DNA of 7,209 bases from Anaerolineae bacterium (lineage in GTDB: Bacteria; Chloroflexota; Anaerolineae; CG2-30-64-16), in NCBI GenBank assembly GCA_025454565.1, contig JALOOE010000144.1, positions 1 to 7,209 on the forward strand, given 5' to 3'. Below are positions 1-5,585 of the stretch, piece by piece. The stretch's first letter is position 1. The number at the start of each line of letters is the position of its first letter. The position numbers and the translations under genes are program-made. Under the pieces are notes generated by a model. The model searched no databases. It saw only the letters and a program-made list of their open reading frames with translations, and was not told the origin of the DNA.

Positions 1-1
1 G

Positions 2-730
2 TACGTCGATTTCACCCCGCTCGCCATGGATCAGATCGCCAACCAGGGCGCCAAGAACCGCTACATGTTCGGCGGCAAGACCAGCGTCCCGATGGTGATC
101 CGCACAGAAGGCGGCGCAGGCCGCGCCATCGCCGCGCATCACAGCCAGAGCCTCGAAGCGCTGTGGACGCACTTCCCCGGCATCTACGTCGTCATGCCGT
201 CCACGCCCTACGATGCGAAAGGCCTGCTCAAGGCGGCCATCCGCGACGACAACCCGGTCATGTTCATCGAGCATAAGATGCTCTACGGGCAAAAAGGCCC
301 GGTGCCGGAAGAAGACTATATCATCCCGCTCGGCGTCGCCGACATCAAGCGGCCGGGTAAGGACATCAGCCTCGTCACCTACTCGCGCATGGTGCAGCGC
401 GCGCTCGAAGCCGCCGAGATCCTGGCGAAAGAAGGCATCGACGTCGAGGTGATCGACCTGCGCACCCTCAAGCCGCTCGATATCGACACGATCATCGCTT
501 CGATCAAGAAGACCGGCCGCTTCGTGGGGGTGTCCGAGGGCTACGAGAACACCAACTTCATCAACGAAGTCATGGCCCAGGTGAGCGACCTGGCGTTCGA
601 TTGGCTGGATGCGCCGATGCTGCGCGTGGCCGCGCTGAACGTGCCGGTGCCGCGCGCCGAAGTGTTGGAGGATCAGGCGATCCCGAACACGAACCGCATC
701 GTCGAGGCGTGCCGAAAGGTGGTGAGGTGA
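2..730 (+). CDS. 2-oxo acid dehydrogenase E1 component, beta subunit (5' end missing)
   Basis: The beta subunit of a pyruvate / branched-chain / acetoin-type dehydrogenase E1 pairs with the alpha subunit to bind thiamine diphosphate, decarboxylate a 2-oxo acid and acylate the E2 lipoyl group in the cytoplasm. The frame is open from base 2 and 242 residues are visible; the family is usually about 325 long, so roughly 85 N-terminal residues lie upstream. The visible part starts in the pyrimidine-binding domain (GGKTSVPMVIRTEGGAGRA, then HHSQSLEA at visible residues 46-53). It continues through the interdomain stretch EHKMLYG and the transketolase C-terminal domain (SLVTYSRMVQRALEAAEIL, DLRTLKPLD). 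The TGA stop overlaps the E2 start codon by one base, so the two genes are almost certainly translationally coupled. The E1-alpha gene is expected just upstream, outside the window. The substrate cannot be told from sequence alone, so no gene symbol is given. The family call is very secure. Confidence 0.95.
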   Translation, partial: YVDFTPLAMDQIANQGAKNRYMFGGKTSVPMVIRTEGGAGRAIAAHHSQSLEALWTHFPGIYVVMPSTPYDAKGLLKAAIRDDNPVMFIEHKMLYGQKGPVPEEDYIIPLGVADIKRPGKDISLVTYSRMVQRALEAAEILAKEGIDVEVIDLRTLKPLDIDTIIASIKKTGRFVGVSEGYENTNFINEVMAQVSDLAFDWLDAPMLRVAALNVPVPRAEVLEDQAIPNTNRIVEACRKVVR

Positions 731-2142
731 TGGCAGTCGAGGTCTATATCCCCAAGTTCGGCCAGACCGTGGAGGAGGTGACCCTGCTCCAATGGCTGGT
801 GGACGACGGCGTGGCGGTCAAAAAAGGCCAGGAGATCCTGGAGATCGAGACCGACAAGACGACCTTCTTCGTCGAATCCGAAGGCGCAGGGACGCTGCAT
901 CGCGGGCCATTCGAGCCGGGCGCGGTGGTGCCGGTGTTGACCGTGGTGGCGACCATCGGCGCGCCGGGCGAAAAGTTCGTCGGCGGCATGATCCAGGGCG
1001 AAGATGACACGGTGACAGGGAAGCAGGGTGACACGGTGACTTCCCCGGCCCCGGAATCTGTCACCGTGTCACCAAGTCACCCTGTCAAGGTGTTCGCATC
1101 CCCGCGGGCGCGCAAGCTCGCCGCAGCCGAGCATGTCGATCTCGCCGCGGTGACGCCAACCGGCGGCGGCGGTGTGCGCGTCGTCGAGAAGGATGTGCAG
1201 GCCTATCTGGCCTCCGCGCCGAAGGCCAGCCCGCTCGCGGAGAAGATCGCCGCCGAAGCCGGCATCGACCTGCGCAAGCTGACCGGCACCGGCGCTGGCG
1301 GGAAGATCACGAAGGAAGACGTGGAAGCGGCAGTCGCAGAGAGGGGCGGAGGAGCAGAGGGGCAGGGGAGCAGGGGGGCGGAGGAGCGGCCGACCGGCTT
1401 CCAGCCTCCAGTTCCCAGCTTCCAGCTTCCGGCCACCGACGTCGCCGAGCGCATCGCGCTCAAGGGGGTGCGCGGCATCATCGCCGAACGCATGGGCACA
1501 AGCGTGCACACCACGGCTCGCGTCACGCTGATGCTGGAGGCCGACGCGACCGAGTTCGTGGCGGCGCGCGAGCGGCTCAAGGCAAAGGTGTCCGAAGAGT
1601 GGGGCTTCGCGCCCGGCTACAACGACCTGCTGGCGAAGATCGTCGCGGCGGGCCTGCGCAAATTCCCTTACATGAACGCCCGGCTCGCGCCTGACGCCAT
1701 CGAGCGGCTGGGGCATGTCAACGTGGGCATGGCCGTGGACACCGAGCGCGGCCTGCTCGTGCCGGTCATCCGCGATGCCGACCAGAAGTCGCTGCGGCAG
1801 TTCGGCGCCGAGTTCCGCGAGATGGTGGATCGGGCGCGCAAGGGCCGCTCGCTGCCCGACGACATCAGCGGCGGCACCTTCACGATCACGAACCTGGGGA
1901 TGTATGACATCGAGGCGTTCACGCCGGTCATCAACCTGCCGGAGGCCGCGATCCTGGGCGTGGGCAAGATCGCGCCTAAGTGGGTCTTCCGGCCCGAATC
2001 ACCCGACAAGCCCGTCCTGCGCCAGATGATGGCGCTCAGCCTGGTGTTCGATCACCGGATCATCGACGGCGCGCCGGCCGCGAAATTCCTGCAGTATATC
2101 AAGCAGGTGGTCGAAGAGCCGTATCTGCTGCTGGCGGCGTAG
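730..2142 (+). CDS. Dihydrolipoyl acyltransferase (E2) of a 2-oxo acid dehydrogenase complex
   Basis: This is the core E2 subunit, which carries the swinging lipoyl arm and moves the acyl group to CoA. It has 470 residues. The lipoyl domain is at about 1-85, with lipoylated Lys43 in ETDKTTFF. Two peripheral subunit-binding domains follow, at about 122-161 (ASPRARKLA) and 167-204 (SPLAEKIAAEAGIDLRKL). The catalytic domain is at about 240-468, with the DHRxxDG motif at 441-447 (His442, Asp446). The ATG overlaps the upstream TGA, and AAGGTGG at 716-722 lies 7 nt before it, which fixes the start; an in-frame ATG further upstream lies inside E1-beta. Oddities: the linker at residues 91-120 is encoded largely by an 8-nt array present in both orientations, and the linker at 205-236 by a G-rich 8-nt array plus a 7-nt array. 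Both give low-complexity peptide but keep the frame. An E3 gene is not in view. Substrate specificity is undecided. Confidence 0.95.
   Translation: MAVEVYIPKFGQTVEEVTLLQWLVDDGVAVKKGQEILEIETDKTTFFVESEGAGTLHRGPFEPGAVVPVLTVVATIGAPGEKFVGGMIQGEDDTVTGKQGDTVTSPAPESVTVSPSHPVKVFASPRARKLAAAEHVDLAAVTPTGGGGVRVVEKDVQAYLASAPKASPLAEKIAAEAGIDLRKLTGTGAGGKITKEDVEAAVAERGGGAEGQGSRGAEERPTGFQPPVPSFQLPATDVAERIALKGVRGIIAERMGTSVHTTARVTLMLEADATEFVAARERLKAKVSEEWGFAPGYNDLLAKIVAAGLRKFPYMNARLAPDAIERLGHVNVGMAVDTERGLLVPVIRDADQKSLRQFGAEFREMVDRARKGRSLPDDISGGTFTITNLGMYDIEAFTPVINLPEAAILGVGKIAPKWVFRPESPDKPVLRQMMALSLVFDHRIIDGAPAAKFLQYIKQVVEEPYLLLAA
1003..1091. repeat. 8-nt tandem array present as an inverted pair, inside the E2 linker
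   Basis: Five consecutive octamers at 1003-1042 follow the pattern GGTGACnn (including GATGACAC, GGTGACAG, GGTGACAC and one degenerate GGAAGCAG). After an 18-nt GC-rich gap, four octamers at 1060-1091 follow the complementary pattern GTCACCnn. GGTGACACGGTGAC at 1027-1040 is an exact inverted repeat of 1060-1073, with a 19-nt loop, so the mRNA could form a 14-bp hairpin. In frame it encodes E2 linker residues 92-120, including two DTVT blocks. The same GGTGA core makes up the array at 3423-3516. Confidence 0.9.
1341..1388. repeat. G-rich 8-nt tandem array (six units) in the second E2 linker
   Basis: There are six uninterrupted octamers of the form G(A/G)GG(A/G)GC(A/G), for example GAGGGGCG, GAGGAGCA and GGGGAGCA. 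They encode a Gly/Glu/Ala/Arg-rich stretch between the second subunit-binding domain and the acyltransferase domain. G runs at 1343-1346, 1359-1362, 1365-1368 and 1373-1378 could in principle form a G-quadruplex, although one loop would be 12 nt. Confidence 0.88.
1401..1432. repeat. 7-nt CCAG tandem array in the second E2 linker
   Basis: CCAG occurs at 1401, 1408, 1415 and 1422, and CCGG at 1429, at an exact 7-nt step. The spacers are pyrimidine-rich (CCT, TTC, CTT). The array follows the G-rich octamer array after 12 nt and encodes a Pro/Gln/Phe/Ser-rich end to the linker, just before the acyltransferase domain. Confidence 0.88.
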
Positions 2143-2146
2143 GGCC

Positions 2147-2175
2147 GACAAGACGAAGGACCAAAGACCGAGACG
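2147..2175. repeat. Short GAC-core array of about 7-nt period just after the E2 stop codon
   Basis: GAC occurs at 2147, 2152, 2159, 2166 and 2172 (steps of 5, 7, 7 and 6), with A/G-rich filling such as GACGAAG and GACCAAA. It begins four bases after the E2 stop. It is the shortest and least regular of the arrays, so membership in the same class is less certain. Confidence 0.6.
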
Positions 2176-2207
2176 TCTGCAAACCGGCCTTCCCCAAGCG
2201 GCAACAT

Positions 2208-2245
2208 AGGGCCTCACGCACATCGAGCGTGGGGCCTTTGGTTTG
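2208..2245 (+). terminator. Rho-independent terminator of the E1-beta/E2 operon
   Basis: Bases 2208-2219 pair with 2227-2238 in a 12-bp stem (two G-U wobbles, GC-rich) around a 7-nt loop. A moderately T-rich tail (TTTGGTTTG, 2237-2245) follows. It lies 65 nt after the E2 stop and before the next start, as expected for the end of an operon. The tail is interrupted by GG, so termination may be incomplete. Confidence 0.65.
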
Positions 2246-2266
2246 TGAGGCCGAATGGCATACAAT
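2238..2266 (+). promoter_or_regulatory. Possible promoter giving a leaderless peptidase mRNA
   Basis: TTGGTT (2238-2243), a 17-nt spacer and TACAAT (2261-2266; one mismatch to TATAAT) fit a housekeeping promoter. The -10 box ends 7 nt before the ATG at 2274, so transcription would begin at or next to that codon. The absence of a well-placed ribosome binding site agrees with leaderless translation. The -35 box overlaps the tail of the preceding terminator. The -35 match is weak (3 of 6). Confidence 0.5.
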
Positions 2267-2273
2267 GGCGTGC

Positions 2274-3443
2274 ATGAGAGCAACAGGCAGTCAGATAGCC
2301 CGCCCGCGCGCCCGCGACCTCGGCCTCGCGCCCGGCATCCTGCCGACCGGCCCACTCAACGCGCTGACCGATGTCGCCGGTGTGCGGGTGGGCCATGTTA
2401 CGTTGATCGAGGGCGAGAGCATCCGCACCGGTGTGACCGCCATCTTGCCCCACGCGGGCAACCTGTTCCAGGAGAAGGTCCCGGCCGGATTGGCGGTCGG
2501 CAACGGCTTCGGCAAGCTGGCGGGCGCGACGCAGCTCGTCGAGTTGGGCGAGATCGAGACGCCCATCGTGCTGACCAACACCCTGGCTGTCCCACGCGCC
2601 GCCGACGCGATCCTGGATTGGACGCTGGCGCAGCCCGGCAACGAAACGGTCACGTCGGTGAACCCGGTCGTCGGCGAAACCAACGACAGCACCCTGAACG
2701 ACATCCGCCGGCGGAGCGTGACGCGTGAACATGTGCTCGCAGCCATCGAAATGGCGCAGGCCGGGCCGGTAGCGGAGGGTATCCCTCCATCGGAGGGGTG
2801 CGTCGGCGCGGGGACGGGGACGGTGGCGTTCGGGTGGAAGGGCGGCATCGGCACGAGCTCACGGCGGCTGCCGGTAAGCCCAGGCGACAGCCTGAGCGCC
2901 AGGCTGGGCGGCTACACGGTCGGCGTGCTGGTGCAGTCGAACTTCGGCGGCGTGCTGCAAATCATGGGCATCCCGGTCGGTGAACGGCTGGGACGCTACT
3001 ATCTGAAGGATGAGATCGGGAACGAGAAACCGACAGGCCGACCCAACCCGAAATCCACAATCCACAATCCGCAATCGCCCGATGGTTCAATCATGATTGT
3101 GCTCGCCACCGACGCACCATTGTCCGACCGCAATCTGACGCGGCTGGCGCGACGCGCGATGGCCGGACTCGCGCGCACCGGCGCGGCGATGTCCAACGGA
3201 TCGGGCGACTATGCCATCGCATTCTCCACATCGGAATTGGTGCGCCGCACGCGGCAGCGCCGGAGCAACCCGGCAAGCCTGACCGAGCTGCCGAACGACG
3301 CGCTCTCGCCGCTCTTCTTGGCCGCGATCGAGGCGACCGAGGAAGCGATCTACAACTCACTGCTCAAAGCCGAAACCACCACCGGCTATCGCGGTCGCAC
3401 GGTCGAAGCGCTGCCGCTGCCGGGTGAGTGGATGAGCGGGTGA
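2274..3443 (+). CDS. P1 family (DmpA/BapA-like, S58) self-cleaving aminopeptidase
   Basis: Members are made as one chain that cuts itself between Gly and Ser into alpha and beta subunits. The new N-terminal Ser is the nucleophile, and the enzymes release N-terminal residues, including D- or beta-amino acids in some members. The 389-residue product has the family hallmarks: the start (RARDLGLAPGILPTGPLNA, LTDVAGVRVGH), the middle (SVNPVVGETNDSTLND), the cleavage site DG/SIMIVLATDAPL with the predicted nucleophile Ser272 (codon 3087-3089), and SNGSGDYAIAF. An ATG at 2265 would add three residues; 2274 is preferred because it sits 7 nt after a -10-like box. Two arrays intrude. A 7-nt array encodes the tail of the alpha chain just before the cleavage site, and a GGTGA array encodes the last six residues (GEWMSG) and the TGA stop, so the C-terminus is probably not ancestral. 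No signal peptide is seen. The family is certain; the natural substrate is unknown. Confidence 0.93.
   Translation: MRATGSQIARPRARDLGLAPGILPTGPLNALTDVAGVRVGHVTLIEGESIRTGVTAILPHAGNLFQEKVPAGLAVGNGFGKLAGATQLVELGEIETPIVLTNTLAVPRAADAILDWTLAQPGNETVTSVNPVVGETNDSTLNDIRRRSVTREHVLAAIEMAQAGPVAEGIPPSEGCVGAGTGTVAFGWKGGIGTSSRRLPVSPGDSLSARLGGYTVGVLVQSNFGGVLQIMGIPVGERLGRYYLKDEIGNEKPTGRPNPKSTIHNPQSPDGSIMIVLATDAPLSDRNLTRLARRAMAGLARTGAAMSNGSGDYAIAFSTSELVRRTRQRRSNPASLTELPNDALSPLFLAAIEATEEAIYNSLLKAETTTGYRGRTVEALPLPGEWMSG
3045..3079. repeat. 7-nt AATC tandem array just before the peptidase cleavage site
   Basis: AATC occurs at 3052, 3059, 3066 and 3073 at an exact 7-nt step (AATCCAC twice, then AATCCGC and AATCGCC), preceded by a degenerate AACCCGA at 3045. 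The array encodes NPKSTIHNPQSP, which ends two residues before the Gly-Ser scissile bond of the P1 peptidase. Confidence 0.88.
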
Positions 3444-3516
3444 AAGGGTGACCGGTGACAAGGTGAAGGGGTGACCGGTGACAAGGTGAAGAGGTGACAA
3501 GGTGAAGAGGTGATGA
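3423..3516. repeat. GGTGA-core array, 12 units at 7-8 nt, spanning the peptidase stop
   Basis: GGTGA (once GATGA) occurs at 3423, 3431, 3439, 3447, 3454, 3462, 3470, 3477, 3485, 3493, 3501 and 3509, always 7 or 8 nt apart. A 23-nt higher-order unit (3446-3468) is repeated exactly at 3469-3491. The array starts inside the P1 peptidase and supplies its TGA stop (3441-3443). Its last units also place GAGGTG directly before an ATG at 3513, which opens only a 14-codon frame. Confidence 0.93.
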
Positions 3517-3533
3517 TCGTTCGCCGCGTCTCA

Positions 3534-3622
3534 TTTGCCGATGTGCCGACTTGCTGATTCGCCATTCGCTGATTCGCCATTCGCTGATTCGCCATTCGCT
3601 GATTCACCATTCGCTGATTCGC
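3534..3622. repeat. TTCGC(C/T)-core array, 15-nt composite unit, abutting the ABC ATPase start
   Basis: The 15-nt unit CTGATTCGCCATTCG is repeated at 3554, 3569 and 3584. It recurs with one change (TTCAC) at 3599 and as a partial copy at 3614-3622. Each unit is an 8-mer plus a 7-mer (TTCGCTGA, TTCGCCA). Related octamers TTTGCCGA and TGTGCCGA at 3534-3549 extend the array upstream. It ends directly at the ATG at 3623. The intergenic stretch between the peptidase and the ATPase is almost entirely this array and the GGTGA array. Confidence 0.93.
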
Positions 3623-4657
3623 ATGATCCACATCCACGACCTCCACAAAGACTTCCGCGTCTACCGCCACCACCGGGGCGGGCTGGGCGCGCTGCGGAAT
3701 CTGGTGACGCGCGAGTTCCAGGTGGTGCGGGCGGTCGATGGCGTCAGCTTCGACATCGCCCGCGGCGAACTGGTGGGCTACCTGGGACCGAACGGCGCGG
3801 GCAAGTCCACGACGATCAAGATCCTGACGGGCATCCTGGTGCCGACGGGCGGCGAAGTGCGCGTCGACGGCCGTGTGCCGTGGCAGCAGCGCCGCGAGCA
3901 TGTGGCGCACATCGGCGTCGTCTTCGGCCAGCGGACCAGCCTGTGGTGGGATCTGCCGGTGGTCGAGTCGTTCGACTTGCTGCGGCACATCTACCATGTG
4001 CCTGACGCTCGCTTCACGCGGAACATGGCCCACTTCGAGGAGTTGCTGGAGCTTGGCCCGTTCCTCAACACACCCGTGCGCAATCTCAGCCTGGGGCAGC
4101 GCATGCGCGCCGACCTGGCGGCGGCGCTGCTGCACGATCCGCCGCTGCTTTTCCTCGACGAGCCCACCATCGGGCTGGATGTGGTGGCGAAGGAGCGTAT
4201 CCGCCAGTTCATCAAGGCGATCAACCGGGAGCGCAGCACGACCATCATCCTGACCACGCACGATTTGGGCGACGTGGAGAAACTGTGCGAGCGTGTGATC
4301 ATGATCGACCACGGCCGAACCGTATACGACGGCGCGTTGGCCGATCTGCGCGCCCGTTTCGGGGGCGATCGCGTGCTGGCGGTGGAGTTCGAGACCACTC
4401 CCGAACCCGCTGCGCTCGCAGGTCGGCCGCTGCCCGGCGCGCAGTTGATGCGCGTCGAGGGCAATCGCGCGTGGTTCCGTGTGGCTCAAGCGAACGGCTC
4501 GCGCGGCATGGCCGAATTGATGCCCGTGCTGTTCCGCGATTTCCGCGTGCGAGATGTGTCAGTGGGGGAGCCGGAGATCGAGGAAGTGGTGCGGCAAATC
4601 TATGAAGGGAAATTGCTGACTGGCGTTGACGACGGCGGACAGACGACCGCTTCCTGA
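3623..4657 (+). CDS. ABC-2-type transporter ATP-binding protein (COG4586-like)
   Basis: This is the ATPase half of a drug/lipid/polymer-type exporter on the cytoplasmic membrane face. It has 344 residues from the ATG at 3623. Visible motifs are Walker A GPNGAGKST (55-63, Lys61), the Q-loop Gln103 in VVFGQRTSLWWDLPV, signature LSLGQ (155-159), Walker B LLFLDEP (Asp179, Glu180) and switch His213 in TTHDLGD. The N-terminal RHHRGGLGALRNL stretch and SLWWDLPV are typical of the COG4586 branch. Residues from about 240 form a C-terminal extension after the nucleotide-binding fold. This ATG has no ribosome binding site because a tandem array runs into it. An in-frame TTG at 3551 would add (LIRHS)n, which is judged less likely. 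The last residues and the TGA lie in another array. COG4586 ATPases usually sit beside two membrane permease genes; here the next gene is convergent and not a permease, so partners must be elsewhere. The family is secure; the substrate is unknown. Confidence 0.92.
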   Translation: MIHIHDLHKDFRVYRHHRGGLGALRNLVTREFQVVRAVDGVSFDIARGELVGYLGPNGAGKSTTIKILTGILVPTGGEVRVDGRVPWQQRREHVAHIGVVFGQRTSLWWDLPVVESFDLLRHIYHVPDARFTRNMAHFEELLELGPFLNTPVRNLSLGQRMRADLAAALLHDPPLLFLDEPTIGLDVVAKERIRQFIKAINRERSTTIILTTHDLGDVEKLCERVIMIDHGRTVYDGALADLRARFGGDRVLAVEFETTPEPAALAGRPLPGAQLMRVEGNRAWFRVAQANGSRGMAELMPVLFRDFRVRDVSVGEPEIEEVVRQIYEGKLLTGVDDGGQTTAS

Positions 4658-4682
4658 CCCCTGCTTCCTGACTCCTGCCCTG
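4647..4682. repeat. 7-nt CTG-core array spanning the ABC ATPase stop
   Basis: CTG occurs at 4654, 4661, 4668 and 4675 at an exact 7-nt step, then again at 4680. The 14-nt unit GCTTCCTGACCCCT (4649-4662) is repeated with one change at 4663-4676. The first unit supplies the final codons and the TGA (4655-4657) of the ABC ATPase. The array fills nearly all of the short gap to the convergent metallopeptidase gene. No convincing terminator hairpin is seen in this gap. Confidence 0.85.
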
Positions 4683-4695
4683 ATCGCTCGCAGCG

Positions 4696-5547
4696 CTAGA
4701 GCTTTCCTGCCTGCATATCCCAAATGAACGGCTCGAACGCAGCTACCGGATGCGCTGCGGCGCAATGCTCGTAGTAGTCCTGAACGAGTTGCGCCTGCTG
4801 CTCGCGGTTGAAGTTGCGATAGCAGACGCCCGTCGCCACGTATTGCACTAGGTCGTCCGGGGCGCCGTAGCTGTAGCCGGTCGTGTTCTGGGCGTAGATC
4901 GCCTCCGCGATGTAAAGTCCGCCGGTGCGCTCATATTGGTAGACGTGCACCAGCTCGTGCAGCAGGATCGCGAAGTTGGCGCGGCAGTGGGGGCCGGATT
5001 TGGGTAGATTGACCGTGTGGAACGTCGTGAAAGCGCGCCCGCCGTTGCGTGCGAAGATGAAGTTCAGCGCGCCGCCCTCGGCGATGCGCACATCGGCATA
5101 GCGGATCGCAGTCGGACCGAGGATTTCGGAGGCCGCGCCGATCTCCGGTCCGGTCAGCGGGGTGACGTGGCAAACGCTCCGCAGGAAGAAGCTCCACAGC
5201 TCCGGCACGCCGAAGAGGTCGAGCACGCGAAACAGCACCACGATCAGCCAGATGCCCACATCACGGGGCACGCGCCGCAACCACGTCGCCAGCCCAGGCC
5301 CCGAACGATCAGTGGCCGCCCGGTAGGCTTGGGGCAGGGCCAGGACGAGGCCGCGTAGACCACGCCACAGCGCGATCACCAACCGGCCAACCCGCGGCGG
5401 CAGCTCGCGCAGCAGGTTCACCAGCCACATCGCCAGATCCTGCAGTCGGTTGCCCAGCCAGGCGCTCGTGACCAGCGTTGCCCGCGCCGCTCGGCGGCCC
5501 GCGGGGCGCAGCGCGTTAAGCCTATCGTTGAAAGCATTCCGATCCAT
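4696..5547 (-). CDS. Putative HExxH zinc metallopeptidase, possibly membrane-associated
   Basis: The product has 283 residues and the specific family is not recognised with confidence. The clear motif is LLHELVHVYQYERTGG, with zinc-binding His197 and His201 and catalytic Glu198. Glu215 in YIAEAIYAQ is a candidate third ligand. The preceding FTTFHTVNLP and the following NREQQAQLVQDYYEH resemble the surroundings of HELxHxxQ proteins linked to DUF4157-type peptidase-like domains; this is remembered resemblance, not a search result. The first 130 residues are rich in Arg and aliphatic residues, with a hydrophobic stretch at about 97-122 (VGIWLIVVLFRVLDLFGV) that could sit in or on the membrane. 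No cleavable signal peptide is visible. The start is supported by GGGTGA (5554-5559 on the complementary strand), 6 nt before the ATG. It is convergent with the ABC ATPase and divergent from the lipoprotein gene. It could be an active protease or a domain that only keeps the fold; substrate unknown. Confidence 0.82.
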   Translation of the reverse strand: MDRNAFNDRLNALRPAGRRAARATLVTSAWLGNRLQDLAMWLVNLLRELPPRVGRLVIALWRGLRGLVLALPQAYRAATDRSGPGLATWLRRVPRDVGIWLIVVLFRVLDLFGVPELWSFFLRSVCHVTPLTGPEIGAASEILGPTAIRYADVRIAEGGALNFIFARNGGRAFTTFHTVNLPKSGPHCRANFAILLHELVHVYQYERTGGLYIAEAIYAQNTTGYSYGAPDDLVQYVATGVCYRNFNREQQAQLVQDYYEHCAAAHPVAAFEPFIWDMQAGKL

Positions 5548-5565
5548 ACGCGTTCACCCGCATAA

Positions 5566-5585
5566 GTGTAATACAAGTATAACAC
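5566..5585. promoter_or_regulatory. Near-palindromic operator candidate over the HExxH promoter
   Basis: GTGTAATACAAGTATAACAC is a 20-bp dyad with 8 of 10 positions matching between the half-sites (GTGTAATAC / GTGTTATAC). It covers the whole -10 box and the predicted start of the minus-strand promoter, a typical place for a repressor. It is AT-rich in an otherwise GC-rich region. The regulator is unknown and no regulator gene is in the window. Confidence 0.45.

Noticed and set aside
1069..1716. Minus-strand open frames under the E2 gene
   Set aside because: They lie wholly within a well-defined E2 coding region, show no recognisable domain, and reflect low stop frequency in GC-rich DNA.
3513..3557. 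A 14-codon leader peptide (MIVRRVSFADVPTC) with GAGGTG before its ATG
   Set aside because: The ribosome-binding-like bases are part of the GGTGA array and the stop falls in the next array. Nothing marks it as a real leader beyond chance, so it is not listed as a gene.
3423..3622. A CRISPR array
   Set aside because: The repeats are 7-23 nt and directly tandem, with no unique spacers of even length and no cas genes nearby.
3386..4489. A 367-codon open frame on the minus strand across the ABC ATPase, with a repeated NQRMA pattern
   Set aside because: It is the antisense shadow of a clear ABC ATPase. The repeated peptide comes only from the 15-nt array, and the rest has the His/Arg/Gln-rich make-up typical of antisense GC-rich DNA.
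4677..4700. A bidirectional terminator between the convergent ABC ATPase and HExxH genes
   Set aside because: Only 4-bp pairings (such as CGCT/AGCG on the minus strand) without T-runs can be drawn.
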